64,000 nt of DNA from Leishmania martiniquensis (GCF_017916325.1 NC_090169.1:872001-936000); one strand, 5' to 3'; positions 9,399 to 20,465 are shown, numbered from the stretch's first letter. A program made the numbers and translations. The notes: generated by a model not told the origin, from the sequence alone.

Positions 9399-11269
9399 CC
9401 TCCGCGGTGTGAGAGAGCAACACTAAGGAAATAAGCAAGCGCTAACGCCTCGTTCGCGAAGCCACGCGTGTTTCAGCAGACGATGGGCCGTGCCAACTCA
9501 GTAGGTCGCTGGCGCTTCTGTTGCGTCTGAGTGCAAGCCCAACGCCAACGATCGCGAAGCAAGAAAGACACACACACACAACAAAGCACTTTTCTTGTTG
9601 CTGAACAGAGTGGGCGATGTCGCCCCCCCAAAGGCAGCAGACAGAGGTCGGGGTAGGCACTGTACACAAGGAAAAAGGTGCGAGCGTGGGTTTGAGAGGT
9701 TGGGTGAAGGGACGGTGTGCAAATTGAGCTGTTTCTCGGCCACTGATGAGGTGACAGTCACGCGACATGGAAAGTCAATCGCATTTTTCCCGCTTCTTTC
9801 GGTTCTCTCGACAAGAGGGGAAAGCAGTGCTGAGCCGCAGCGCTTCACCTTCGCAAGTCTCTCCCCGACATCTGAGCATCGGGCTGGCAGCGCTCCATCA
9901 CTCCTTTCGTTGCCCCTCTCTCTCACCCTCTTTCACGCAAAGTTGGCGCAGCAGGACATCAGTGCCTCACAGGGTGGTGGCCATCTGGCGTTGATGTTCG
10001 TCCCACCCTTTCTTTCAGTGCTGCTCCCGCCCAGCGCGACCGACTACGCACCTAGTGGGGAAACACAAGCACACGCACACACACACACATACATATATTT
10101 ATATATGTTTGTGAATAACTGAAAAACGAGACGCTCGCAGCACCGCAGGAAGCTTCTCCAGGCGTCTCGTTACTTCAAAACTTTGCTCGCCGACCCGCAT
10201 ATGTGCTTATAGGTGATAGCGCATGACACACACAACACACACACGCAAACGAACCTTCCCCAACTCTTCAGAGTTACAAGAGCGGGAAAGAGAGAACTGT
10301 GCGCATGTCCCACGGAAGGAGGCGGAGCATAGGGTCTCTGCCTGGGGTTACTACTAGGATGGTGGGCGGTCGCACCGGCGCGCTTCCTCTCTCGACCCTG
10401 CACGAACGCCGCAAAGCGTGCGGCATCCGAATCGCAAAGGAGGAGACGCAAAGAGTAGCAGAAGTGCAGGCGGGAGAGATCGATGAGAGGACATCCGGCG
10501 TGAAGGCTGCCTGAGGCAGCACAGGTATTCTGTGAGCGCGAGCGATCCCTCTACAGACTCAAGAGTTGCACTGGAAAAAATGCTTGTCTGTTCATGATAC
10601 AAGAAACCGTTACCGCCAACACATCTTCAGCCCGACAGGTGCTCTAGACATACAAGGCAGTGCTTGTGGAGACAAGCGACTCCGCGCACCACAGGGGGGG
10701 GGGACATTGCAGGATGACCTAAAGCGACGGAAAAAAAGGAAAGCAAAGAAATGGTGGCGCAGCGGGCGCGTTCAAGCGAAGAGGTAAAACGTGAGAAAGC
10801 CGAGTGGCGAGAAGGACGCAAAAGAAAAGCACATCGAGACAGAGATGGCAGCGCTCAGTGTGATTCGAATAAGAGGAACAGAGAAAACAAACCTAAAAGG
10901 AAAAAAAGGAACGACAGCGACAGCAGCAGGACTGCGTGAGCCACGGTGCGAACGTCAACGAAAAGAAAGAAAAGTCTCTCCACGGCAGCACCATCGATGC
11001 GCCACATGCACAACCAAACCAAATCGAAAAGAATGGGGGAAAAAGGTTTCCTGTCAGGGGAAGGAAGGCGGGAGGCAAAAGGGTGCGTGTTAGCGAGTCG
11101 TCAAAAAACAAGAGGGGGTGGGAGGCCAGGGGGGAGCGGAGGGACAGAGGAGAGCTGGGATTGGGAATGAAGAGGCAGGCAGGCACGCGCACGGCCGCAG
11201 GAAATGTGCACTCGGCCAAGTGAGTTTCGTTTCGAGACTAATGGTGCACGGTAGGAGGAGTCGTATGGA
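9399..11269. other. intergenic region, 756-aa gene to twinfilin
   Basis: This holds the twinfilin 3' UTR and the leader of the 756-aa gene. A weak pyrimidine-AG acceptor ends at about 9423-9424, 24 bases before the ATG at 9398. CA-rich microsatellites occur at about 10072-10090 (running into a TA-rich stretch to 10106) and 10222-10247. A run of ten G occupies 10694-10703. No gene is seen. Confidence 0.5.
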
Positions 11270-12265
11270 TCAAATAAGCATGCGGTGGCCTTTCGGGGCA
11301 AGCGAGGCTGAGGAACACGATTGCGATGCCTCCTCCGCTCCACGTGCGCTGCCAGGGGAGCATGGTTCGAAGGCACTGTGCACGTCTTCAACAAGAGTCC
11401 CCGGAGAGTCTGTTTCCACCTTGCGCGCAAACTGGATCTCGTGCCGCGAGGCACGCTCACGAAAGACTGCGGCCGACGAGGCGTACTGGATCTTAATTTT
11501 AGGACTGCAGGTAGGCGGGCACACGTACACCATGACGGCTTCGCGACGCTGCGTCTTTGCCGAGGCGTAGCGCAGCAGCACGAAGCGGGGCTCGATATCT
11601 GCCAGTAGGGACTTTACCTGCTCCAAACCACCCTTCAACTGCTTCAACGCTTTATCCGCCTGAAGCTGCCCCCCAGCAATCTTGAAGGTGACAACGTCCA
11701 CAGTGCCGCCTGCAAACTGCGACAACATATCGTCCGCCTCGTTGGTCACCTTGATGTCGACGCCAGGGAGTGCCAGCGTCTGCGGTGCCACTTCCATGAG
11801 CGCGATCGCAGCGCGATGCCGCTCGCTCTCCGTCATTAAATCATCCCGCGCCTTCTTCGACTCCGCCTCGAACAGCGACGGTAGCAGCTCGCTCACTGAG
11901 TCGATTCGAATGGTCCGCTTCTGCGCCTGAGGCGTTGCCTCCACGAGGCGTGATGCCCCGGTCGAATAGAGCATGCGATTCTTAGCGGTAGCGGCGTCGC
12001 TAACGTAAATAACGACATAATGCGTATGTGGTGCGCTGCGCACGACAATGTAAGCCGCCGTTGCACCCTCCGCGTCTAGTAGTCTTCGGATCTCCTTCAG
12101 ATCACCTTCAAAGCCGCCAGCACTCGAGGAGACCGGCGGCGCCAGCAAGGTGAGCTCCTCTTTTTCAATAGTGATGAGCACAGCCACCGTGTCCGTGCTG
12201 TGCTTGCCCAACTCATCCAGCGCCGCGAGGGCAACCGGTGCAATGGAGAAGCCGATATGTTGCAT
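11270..12265 (-). CDS. twinfilin, two ADF-H domains
   Basis: This 331-aa protein looks like twinfilin, an actin-monomer-sequestering and barbed-end-capping protein of the cytoplasm. It has two ADF/cofilin-homology domains, at about 5-135 and 165-295. Each shows the family pattern of a central strand (YIVVRSAPHTHYVVIYVSD; FVLLRYASAKTQRREAVMVY) followed by the actin-binding helix entry (NRMLYSTGASRLVE; KIQYASSAAVFRE). The tail after 300 is short and Ser/Ala-rich with a basic end. The open frame extends upstream to 12574, but the ATG at 12265 directly follows a good pyrimidine-AG signal and begins the first domain, so the longer reading is unlikely. Alternatives such as coactosin or a single ADF are excluded by the tandem domains. 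Confidence 0.85.
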   Translation of the reverse strand: MQHIGFSIAPVALAALDELGKHSTDTVAVLITIEKEELTLLAPPVSSSAGGFEGDLKEIRRLLDAEGATAAYIVVRSAPHTHYVVIYVSDAATAKNRMLYSTGASRLVEATPQAQKRTIRIDSVSELLPSLFEAESKKARDDLMTESERHRAAIALMEVAPQTLALPGVDIKVTNEADDMLSQFAGGTVDVVTFKIAGGQLQADKALKQLKGGLEQVKSLLADIEPRFVLLRYASAKTQRREAVMVYVCPPTCSPKIKIQYASSAAVFRERASRHEIQFARKVETDSPGTLVEDVHSAFEPCSPGSARGAEEASQSCSSASLAPKGHRMLI

Positions 12266-12278
12266 AGTTGAGGATTCG

Positions 12279-12302
12279 CTGAGCCGAAACGAAAAGGGAG
12301 AG
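12279..12302 (-). promoter_or_regulatory. predicted trans-splice acceptor for twinfilin mRNA
   Basis: A minus-strand pyrimidine tract at 12283-12302 is followed by an AG at 12279-12280, 13 bases upstream of the ATG at 12265. A second AG lies just upstream of the tract. Confidence 0.45.
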
Positions 12303-13200
12303 GCTGGTAAGGTACGAAGCAATTCAACAGCTACAGGCCCCGACAAGAAAAACGCACGGCGGTTGCTGGGCAGATGAAGACGGAGAAGCCGATGCGTGAA
12401 GGGGCGAAGCACGCAGATGCCGATGCTCCAGACGCAAACTAATGACTGGCTGACTGCATCGCCCGACGCACGCCACACCGAAGCATCAGCGTGCGTGAGT
12501 GGGAGGGGGGGTGTATGAGCGTGCGACAGTGAAAAACGGGGCAAAAAAAAAGTAACGTCATGGGGAACCATCAAAACCCAATGAAAGGGAAAGAGAGCGA
12601 GAGAGAGGAAAGGACCAACGGGAGAAAGGGGGGAGGACGGGTCGCGTGCGTCTTGTGCACCCCCTGCCTCGTCATGCGTCGGAGGGCCCTACGAGGTCGG
12701 GCGGGGGTGGAGGAAAGGGCATCCGCCTTCCTTCGTTTCCCCGTAGCCCCCTCTGAAAGGAAGAAGAGGGGGAGGAAAGGAGAGAGCAGGGCTGACGCAG
12801 AGCTGATGAAACGCGATCGCTTCAGCTGCTGCGAGGCCGTCGACTTCACTGCGGGTATCGTCACTTAGTTTTTTTTGGCATTGCTGAGGGGGACACCCAG
12901 AAAAGCCCAATGCGTTGCTCTCCAGGATCTTTGCCGCACCGCCCTGCCACTCCATGGTGCAGCTCACAGAGGGAGGAGACAGTCGAGTCAGCCTCTTTTT
13001 TTTTCTTTGCAACCGCAAAAAAAAAAAGAAACGATAGGAGACGCAGATAAAGGCGCCTGCACATTCGGTAGATCGTCACCGATACGGCACGCCCGTGAGA
13101 CACCCGCGCATAAACCTTCTGTGTAATCCACAGCACAGCCCACGGTCCTCTGAGAGCCTGTGGGTTTGGTCTCCTACCCTCGAAGAGGGCCATACCAGTG
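12303..13200. other. intergenic region, twinfilin to 603-aa gene
   Basis: This contains the 3' UTR of the 603-aa gene and upstream flank of twinfilin. A T-rich run followed closely by an A run (about 12994-13028) could fold back weakly. No gene is seen. Confidence 0.5.
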
Positions 13201-15012
13201 CTACAAGAGCCCCTCCGTACGAGAAACGTCGACAAGTTTCTGCCGCACATTAGTGATGACATCGCTGAAGGCGTGGGCCGGGCCATACTTCTGCACACAG
13301 CGGTCTACCATATGCTCCAGCGCGCGGCAGAGGGAGCGGTAAGCCTCTCGCTTGGACTTCCGTCCAAAAATAGGGCTTGAGATCCAGTAGCGCACACTCG
13401 TGAAATCAATGTTCACCATGTCAAAGGCCGGAACAGCGAACCAGCCCTTTGTGTCGACAGCCTGCAGCTTCGCGATCACGCGAAGCGCCACCACTTGCAC
13501 TTCTGCCCGCTCACTGGCGGGAACAGCGTGCTGCCGCATCACTTCACACGAATCCGCCAAGCTGGAGACGCCGAGAACCTCACCGGCAGACAGTTCTGTG
13601 GTGCCAAGCTTTGCCAGGAAGGCTGCCGTGTGCTTCTGCAGAGTGAGATGCCAGGTCGTCCACAGCCTATGAACGTCGCCGAGAGTGGCGCCGTTACCGC
13701 CTCCGGCCTGCTTCGACTTCGCTTGGACGTGCATGGCGCACTTGTAAAACAGCACCTGCACCTCGAAAAAGAGCCGACGGAGGCCGAGGCGCCCATAATC
13801 ACCATTCCACGCTCGGACGAGGATGTCTTTGAACGCGAAGTTCTCGACATCAAGCGCAGGCCGACTCGGCCTTCCCGCACGCGTCGAGTCACTCGACGCC
13901 GCCGCCGCCAGTTTCTCAAGCGCGGCAAGCCGGCTGATCGGGGACGCGGCCGCCACCCCGAGAAGATTCCAGACATCCCTTTGGCAGAGATCGAGCAAGC
14001 TCCGCAACGCCAGTGAAGTTGCTGCGCCGCCAAACTGCTCAAGAAGCGGCGACATCGCTGTGTCGGTTCTGGCAGTCGACCCAAAGCGAAGAAGCGCCTG
14101 CTCCAGAGACGAGGTCGACGATGATTCAACGGCCTCGGTGTTCTTCGTGCCTGCACAGTCACCTTTAGACGAAGCGGTGCTATCACAGAGAAACTGAGCG
14201 GGCCATCGTACCGACTGGAGCACAGATGGCACCTCCAGCAGCATCCTCGCCACGTACTCCAATGGCGGCGCTGCAGACATGTCCACCCTGCTCGCATCCA
14301 TTACGGTGACATCCACAAGGTTGCCGAGTAGCATCTGCACGAGAGTGCCCTCCAGCGCATTTAGGCTCCGTTCGATGCACTTTACTGTCTCGTCCACGTC
14401 ACATTGCCGCTGCAAGCGCACGGACTCCGGGACACCGTCTCTCTGCGCAACGGCCTCGGTTCGCAGTGTGGCATCCTCCAGCTCGAGCTCGAGTGCCTGA
14501 AAGCGGCAGTACAGCTCCAGGGTCGTCACGCGCGCAGGCGCCGTTGACGCTTCGGCTGATGCCGCAGTCTCGCCTGCGACGGCATCCAACGGGGACGGAG
14601 TGCGGAGAAAAACCTCGGCGCTGTCCTGCCGGATGACCTCGCAGAGTAGCGACATGGCCTGACGGAGAGCGACAAAGCACCATCGATGCTCGGGAGCCCC
14701 AGCAAAGCAAGACGGCTCCAAGCGGTGGGCGAAGAGCTGCGCCGCAGTAGAGCGCTGCTCAGCGTTGTGATAAAACCACGAGGAGGGAGGCGTAGGTTGG
14801 CTTCCGTATTCGATGAAGCGGCATAGCGCGGAACGCTCCCTCGGCGTCAGCGACGTGCCAAGGCTGTTCGCGGCATTGCTCCTTTCAGCGGTGGTCGTCT
14901 CCCCCGGGCTCCGCGAGCGCTTCCGCTCCTCTGCCCTTGTCGGGAGGGGAAAGTGAATGAACGGCTTTCCCTCCCTGCCACCTGAAGTGGCCTCGCGAAA
15001 CACTTGCTGCAT
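13201..15012 (-). CDS. hypothetical protein, 603 aa
   Basis: I do not recognise this protein. The frame is open to 15054, but that codon is GTG; the first ATG is at 15012 (MQQVFREATSGGREG). Residues 20-60 are basic and low-complexity. From about 70 on it is mostly helical with many Leu/Ala heptads (for example around 180-260) and no membrane segment or signal peptide. The C-terminal 80 residues (YWISSPIFGRKSKREAY onwards) look the best ordered and end in a helical segment. Composition and third-position GC match the neighbouring real genes. It lies between twinfilin and the mitoribosomal bL32 gene; the neighbours give no functional hint. Confidence 0.85.
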   Translation of the reverse strand: MQQVFREATSGGREGKPFIHFPLPTRAEERKRSRSPGETTTAERSNAANSLGTSLTPRERSALCRFIEYGSQPTPPSSWFYHNAEQRSTAAQLFAHRLEPSCFAGAPEHRWCFVALRQAMSLLCEVIRQDSAEVFLRTPSPLDAVAGETAASAEASTAPARVTTLELYCRFQALELELEDATLRTEAVAQRDGVPESVRLQRQCDVDETVKCIERSLNALEGTLVQMLLGNLVDVTVMDASRVDMSAAPPLEYVARMLLEVPSVLQSVRWPAQFLCDSTASSKGDCAGTKNTEAVESSSTSSLEQALLRFGSTARTDTAMSPLLEQFGGAATSLALRSLLDLCQRDVWNLLGVAAASPISRLAALEKLAAAASSDSTRAGRPSRPALDVENFAFKDILVRAWNGDYGRLGLRRLFFEVQVLFYKCAMHVQAKSKQAGGGNGATLGDVHRLWTTWHLTLQKHTAAFLAKLGTTELSAGEVLGVSSLADSCEVMRQHAVPASERAEVQVVALRVIAKLQAVDTKGWFAVPAFDMVNIDFTSVRYWISSPIFGRKSKREAYRSLCRALEHMVDRCVQKYGPAHAFSDVITNVRQKLVDVSRTEGLL

Positions 15013-16123
15013 CGCACGCGCTGGGATCTGCGATGCATGCGCAAGGAGGGCCACGTAAGAAAACGTTTGCTCGTCGATGGACGTTGTGAAGGAAGAAGCG
15101 AAAGAAGGAGGTACCTCTTGTGTGGGAAGAGCGGCAGAGGGGAGAAGAGCCCGTCAGCACTGAGCGATACATTACCGCGTGAGGCTGCCGCGTGCTGGCC
15201 TTCACAGTTTTGCCTCGTTCGATCGAGAAGACGAAACGCGCGAGGCCCGAACCCACCAGTACTGTCGCACGGTGGTGCAGACAGCAGAGAAGAGGAGCGG
15301 GTACGTTGGCAATGGGAAGGATGCCGCCTCAAGTGAGTGGCATGGCTGCGCGCAGGCGCCTGTCCACTTCGATGCGCGCGAAACAGATGGCTTCTGCATC
15401 ATTCAGCCTCTCTCTCGCTTTCGCTTGAGGGGTGGGGTGGGGTGCGGGGTGCGGGGAGCGCGGCGGCGGCACGTGGGTTGCTCCCTGTACGGGCAGTTCA
15501 TCGACTTCTCCACAAAAGCACTGTGAGCCACACACACACGGCCCCTTCCAAAAAGGCTAACGGGCTTAACTGAGGGGCCCTTCATAAAAATACCACCACG
15601 GCTTTGTCACCACGATGCTGCTGTTGCTGCTGCTCACCTCTCCATCTCTGCTTAGACGCAAGTGCGAGCAGCCGCCGAGCTCCCATTTGGTTCACTTTTT
15701 TGCTGCCTCTGAAAGCCGCACGTCGGGCAGAAATCTCGCCTGCTGTGGCAGCGCCGCGAGAGGCGACCGTGCACCGAGCAACGAAGAGAGCGAAGCACAA
15801 GCGCGGGCAAGGTGCATCGCTGGCTGTCCCGTTTACGTAGCGACATAAGAGAGAGAGAGACGAGGTACAGTTTCGGACACCAGCGCACGCCAGGTTGCGC
15901 GGCATGCGCTCATGCAGACCTCACGGCTCTTTCTAAGAAGCCGCTTGTCCACCCCCATGCGTCAGTATGCCGCACAGTCTTCCGCGCGGCACAGCATCAC
16001 AGCCAGCGATCCGACCACCAATCACTCGCGCAGACATCGTCGTCATGTAGACTCCGCCATCAAGGCGCTGAGAGCCACAGGAAGGATCACACCGCTTGAA
16101 AGCCTAACGCATCCCTGACCCTA
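15013..16123. other. intergenic region, 603-aa gene to bL32m
   Basis: This holds the bL32m 3' UTR and the leader of the 603-aa gene. A strong G-quadruplex motif lies at 15429-15456. The remainder has only short frames and no recognisable element. Confidence 0.5.
15429..15456 (+). other. G-quadruplex-forming motif
   Basis: Five runs of four G (15429-15432, 15434-15437, 15439-15442, 15446-15449, 15453-15456) are separated by spacers of one or three bases. This fits the standard G-quadruplex pattern with short loops, located on the strand that serves as template for the minus-strand unit. Confidence 0.65.
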
Positions 16124-16375
16124 TTACGGCTTGATTTGACGGCAGTCCTCACGGCGGCACCACTCGCCTTGCTTCTTCGGCTCCGCGCAGAGGGGGCAGT
16201 AGTACCATTCCTCCAGCTTCAAGTAGCGCTCCTTGAAGTGAATGCCGTACGTCTTTCGACGAAGCTGGAGCGGGTTCTTCTTGCGCTTTGGCGTACCGCC
16301 CTTGCTACCGAGAAGCACCCGCGTCGCCTGGCCAAGCAAGGCGCTGTAGCTGCACAGTATTGTTCGCCGAAGCAT
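16124..16375 (-). CDS. mitochondrial ribosomal protein bL32m
   Basis: This 83-aa protein looks like mitochondrial large-subunit protein bL32. Residues 1-23 (MLRRTILCSYSALLG...) are basic, hydroxylated and free of acidic residues, as expected of a mitochondrial presequence. Residues 27-33 (GTPKRKK) match the family's N-terminal (V/T)PKRK motif. A zinc-ribbon pattern follows with Cys60, Cys63, Cys73 and Cys78. The whole length is close to bacterial L32 plus a presequence. The ATG at 16375 is taken because it yields the targeting sequence. The protein would be nuclear-encoded and imported into the kinetoplast mitochondrion, where it binds zinc and rRNA in the mitoribosome. Confidence 0.8.
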   Translation of the reverse strand: MLRRTILCSYSALLGQATRVLLGSKGGTPKRKKNPLQLRRKTYGIHFKERYLKLEEWYYCPLCAEPKKQGEWCRREDCRQIKP

Positions 16376-17373
16376 TGCTTAAAAGCACCGATAGGGCAGG
16401 TGGCACCAACGTAACCGGAAAATGGGGCACTCTCAGGCCAATGCCGCACCCTCCGAGCAACAGGGGACCGGCAGCGGGGGCAACGTAGGTGTGTGAGTGT
16501 CGACGTGCAGACACATGCGATAGAAAGGGGGTGGAGGTGGTAAGGGAGGGGCTCGCCGATGGTCAGCAGTACATAAACGCGAGAAGAGATGCCCAAGGAG
16601 GACAGAAAAGTGCTGCTACTTCCGTGGCGTCACCGTTGACCCTACGCTGCCGGTATCTGGCTCACACGCAGAGATACAGAAAGACACACTTGTCAAAAAA
16701 AAAACGGTGCCTCTCGCGTAGGGAGAAGAGTATGACGGCGTACACCACTGAGGGAGAAGCCAGGACAGTCCCATAGGTTCACCCCAGCATGTGCAGGCAT
16801 TCTTTTCTGAGGCCGCGCAGTGCGCCCTTGTCGCATCACCGAGGCAGCAGACCGACATGAACGCGCAGAAAATCCCATCGCCTCATGTACTCCTTGAGAG
16901 CGCTTTTATTTTTTGTCCCGCGGTTGCCCGCACTGCTCTGCAGTCTGCTCCGACACTATGCTGCGGTGGAAGTCTGCGTAATATATTTATGTTGTTTTCC
17001 ACACGATTGTTTATCAGCTTCACCCTTACCCCATACCAACACCACACGAGCAATGGAAAGAGTCGCTGCCCTCCCCCCGCCCCCGCATCGACGTAAACGC
17101 GCACCTGGGCAAGCGCAACAAGCCCTGGCGCACAGAGGAGAGCGGGGGGAGGAGACACAGAAGCGACCGCAGAACAGCTGTGTACTCTAGCGTAGATGGC
17201 AGCACCGGCATCGCCTGCAATGATACACGGCGCACAGGAATTACGCAGATGTGCTCTATCGATCACCATCAGCGAGTCCACTCCCTATGCTGTGTCCTAC
17301 CACGCCGGAATAGAAACGACAGAGCGAAGACGCTCCGCTGTCCGCGCGCGCGCGGACTCGCCCGGCAGCAGAT
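16376..17373. other. intergenic region, bL32m to EMC5
   Basis: This holds the EMC5 3' UTR and the bL32m leader. Only short frames in several phases are present; no gene, repeat or RNA is recognised. Confidence 0.5.
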
Positions 17374-17772
17374 TCAATCCTTCTTCTTCTGCAAGATTGG
17401 CTTTTGGTCGTCCTTCAGCTCATCTCTCTTGCACGCGACCGTACCGCGGTGATTGAAGTGGATGAACCCAACACCAGAATTCATTTGGTTGTCGTAGCGG
17501 AGGTATTTGGTGACGTCGCAGAGCCGCGCATCCTGCATCTTGTGGCGGTGTGCAAAGCCAGCGATACCAAGCAACGCGCCTAAAAGCACTTCTATCGTTA
17601 TGGGCACCATCATCGTCGTGGAGGACGCGCTGCCGCCCCAGAGGCTGTCGATGGGAATGTAACTACGGCTGTGGTGAACCGCTTGCAGCTGCTCGCGGAT
17701 GGAATAGGCCATGTACAGGGCATGGGCCAGGAGGAGCAGGCCTGCGTAAAACAGGTAGTCGATTGCGGCCAT
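17374..17772 (-). CDS. ER membrane protein complex subunit 5 (EMC5/MMGT1-like)
   Basis: This 132-aa protein resembles EMC5 (MMGT1), a two-helix subunit of the ER membrane complex that inserts membrane proteins. The first hydrophobic segment is at about 6-24 (LFYAGLLLLAHALYMAY), followed by a lumenal-type loop with HSRSYIPID. The second segment is at about 54-74 (MVPITIEVLLGALLGIAGF). The C-terminal part ends with the family-typical FNHRG motif and a lysine-rich tail. Length agrees with the family. The ATG at 17772 directly starts the first helix. The older name, membrane magnesium transporter, should be treated with caution. Confidence 0.75.
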   Translation of the reverse strand: MAAIDYLFYAGLLLLAHALYMAYSIREQLQAVHHSRSYIPIDSLWGGSASSTTMMVPITIEVLLGALLGIAGFAHRHKMQDARLCDVTKYLRYDNQMNSGVGFIHFNHRGTVACKRDELKDDQKPILQKKKD

Positions 17773-18878
17773 TTTTTTTGGTCTTAGTCGTCCCCCGTTT
17801 CGGGCTCGGCAGCGATGAATCGCTATGCTAAGCTCCTTCCGAACCTGTGAGAGGGCCCCGTCTACCTGCGTTCACGGGGCACGTGCGGGTGCAGTGGAGC
17901 TCGGTCTCTTGCGTTCGCCGCCACAAAAGCCTTGTTTGGCTGTGGAAGGCAGCGTCGGCGAGGCAGCTGTGCGGTGGTTCACCGATGTTCTGCGTGTATG
18001 CGCAATGAGAAAGCTACGAGGGCAACATCGAGAGAGCGCCACCCCCGAAAAAAAAATAGTAAATAAGACAGGAAAGCGCAGAGAGAGCAGGGGACGGGAG
18101 AGCGGGAGGGAGGGAGGGGAGAGGAGAGAACAGAGTGAGCTTGAAAAAAAAGGGTGTGTGATTCCATTGGAGTCGAGCGAGAGGAGAAGGGACCGAGCCT
18201 ACTGCCCGTAACGTACTGGACCACCTGGGTCCCATCCGAACGCGGAGGTGCGCCACTTCTCTGCCACATGGATGCCTAACGCCAGCATCCGCTCTCTTTG
18301 TTTCATTTCCTCCGTATCTTTTTGCCAGAAGGGCTGCGCACGTCAGCACACTCAAACGCAAAAGCCCAAAGTAGGGGCCGCTGGTCACTCTCAATTCCTT
18401 CGAGTCGAAGCGCGACACCTTTCAACGATTACCGTTGCCCATAGTCTCAAGGCACACGCCCCAGTCGAGAATTTGTGGATTGGGGGTGTGTGCAGGTGTG
18501 TGTGTGTGTGCCTGTGCATGCCATGCTGGGGTCGCTTCGTCTCCACTCACCTCTGCTTTTTATACCGTCCCTCCCCCCGCCCCGCCTCCCTAACTAAACC
18601 CTCTTACCGGATCGAGAGCGCGAACTGTCGCAACGGGAACACGTTGCTGGCCCATCAGATCGTATGAGCGGATAACGCAGGAGGAGCGATTGGGGGGAAG
18701 ATAAGATGGGGCAGGGGAGAAAGAAAAAGCCGCAGAGGATGAATGCCTTTGAGTGCATCGGCGTTGTTGCTGACGCTTTCTCTGACGCGACTATCGACGA
18801 CACCAAGCACTACACTGTTGAAAGAGTAGTCCCCTGCACGCTTCAGCGACCTCTCGAGTATGTGTCTGACCTCGCCAT
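17773..18878. other. intergenic region, EMC5 to AP-2 sigma
   Basis: This holds the AP-2 sigma 3' UTR and the EMC5 leader. A short GT repeat lies at about 18497-18511 and purine-rich plus-strand tracts at 18070-18130. A 134-codon minus-strand frame (18014-18418) runs into a pyrimidine tract and is not called. Confidence 0.5.
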
Positions 18879-19310
18879 CTACTTGCTCGAAACATCCAGC
18901 TCCTGTAGCCGGCTCAAGATCACCGGCCGCGACACTTCCTGGATTTCGCCGCCCATAATCATTTCGTCGATGATCATGAAAACCTTGTGGAAATTGAAAA
19001 CCAAATCCAGCTCGCACACATCCTTGAAAAACATATCGAGCACTTCCACAAGGAGGTGAATCAGCTCCACATACATCAAGTCGTTGTCCTCCTGATCGAT
19101 ACCCAAGATAAAGAACAGCCCCGCGTAGCGGCGGTACACGAGTTTGATATCATCGTAGGAGACAAAGTTCGTCGAGCGGGTGTCGCGCGCATTCACAAGA
19201 GCATGGGCCTCACGCTTGATCTTCGCCTGGCCGGCATCGTCGATGGGAATGTAAAACTTGGCCAGCCGAGTCTTGCCCATGCGGTTCTGCAGGAGGATGA
19301 AGTGGATCAT
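18879..19310 (-). CDS. AP-2 adaptor complex sigma subunit
   Basis: This 143-aa protein is a clathrin-adaptor small chain. It starts MIHFILLQNRMGKTRLAKFY and carries TNFVSYDDIKLVYRRYAGLF at 47-66 and VCELDLVFNFHKVF at 98-111. These segments fit the AP-2 sigma-2 chain better than AP-1 or AP-3 sigma, which differ around the first strand and the VCELDLVFNF segment. Sigma-2 helps the plasma-membrane adaptor bind acidic-dileucine cargo. The ATG at 19310 gives exactly the family length; the frame continues upstream without relevance. African trypanosomes have lost AP-2, so its presence supports a Leishmania-type organism. Confidence 0.88.
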   Translation of the reverse strand: MIHFILLQNRMGKTRLAKFYIPIDDAGQAKIKREAHALVNARDTRSTNFVSYDDIKLVYRRYAGLFFILGIDQEDNDLMYVELIHLLVEVLDMFFKDVCELDLVFNFHKVFMIIDEMIMGGEIQEVSRPVILSRLQELDVSSK

Positions 19311-20465
19311 GGCCCTGGACGCACCCCCTCGCCTGGCTGTCGTCACCGCTTCTCTTGCCCGTATGCGTATTGTAGTGTAGTGGTGCGTTTGTGTGTGTGT
19401 GTTCGCTTTTCTTTCCAAGGCCACGGCGATAAGCGCGCGGGGGATGAAGCGAATGCGCCGAGCGAGAAGCGGCAAGGCGATAGGGGAGGGGTCTCTCTCG
19501 CACCCACTCCCTCGGGTTTCGTCCTCGAAAGTGTGAGCGTCTCGCAGGGGGAGCACAGACGCGCTTGTCTTTAGCCCTCCGTCCCCAGTTCCTCCTCTGC
19601 CCGAGCCTGTCTGGAGGTGTGAGTGCGGCTCGATGTCAGCAGTCGAGGGTGGGGGGAGGGGGGCACGTGAGAGAGCGTGTAGATATACAAGCGAAAAGGG
19701 GGAAAGGAGAAGACGGGGGTGGCGATGGCGCAAGCGTCCCTGATCATAGAGAGAGGATGTAGGCGAAGGTGCACACGGCCAATTGCGCTCACGGATGCGA
19801 TGTGACAAAGCCGCGCCACAGACACGCGCGCACACACACAAACACTCACAGAGGGAAACGGAGAAGAATGCCCACGCACCACTGATGGAAGAAAGAGGAA
19901 AGAAGGGGGGAACTGTGCCAAGGTCTTTTGCGTCGTCGAATTCCTCAGACTACTGCCCAGCATCATCGCCTACTTTTTTTGATTCGCTTCTTTCGGGAAA
20001 GTTTCGAAGAAACCCACACCCATTGCACGCGTAGATGGAGGATGCGGAGAAGCTGGTCCATAGCTCCACCAATCCTATCCACTGAAAGCACGGACGTTAA
20101 CGTTACGTGTCGCAACGACACCACCTCCGCGCCCTCTCATTCTCGGGCTTTGCCGTGGCACCTCTCCGAAACGCTTCGTCAAGAGCGCCGCACCACTGCC
20201 CTCTCCACAGCTTCTTCTTCCGCTTCTTGCACGCGCAATGCGTGCGGGTGCATGTGTGGCCATCCGCGCGTGTTTAAGAGGTTATAGAAAGTCAGCTATC
20301 TTCGGCACGGTCGTGCGGCTTTCAGATCATCCAAGCCTCTGCCCCGTTACTTGAAAGCTCACCTTTGCCACCTACGTGGTGAAACAATTCCTTATTCAGA
20401 GAACGCTCCGTGCGCTTCGCCGTGCTACCACAAACGTTATCACCGCCGATTCTGCCCTTGACGCA
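19311..20465. other. intergenic region, AP-2 sigma to AsnRS
   Basis: This holds the AsnRS 3' UTR and the AP-2 sigma leader. A GT repeat lies at about 19387-19401, and a purine tract at 19692-19720 could be the distal splice signal. A short CA-rich part lies near 19828-19850. No gene is seen. Confidence 0.5.

Noticed and set aside
13201..15054. GTG start at 15054 for the 603-aa protein
   Set aside because: Nuclear trypanosomatid genes start with ATG; the first in-frame ATG is 15012.
18014..18418. 134-codon minus-strand frame between EMC5 and AP-2 sigma
   Set aside because: Its second half is a read-through of a pyrimidine tract and there is no recognisable domain.
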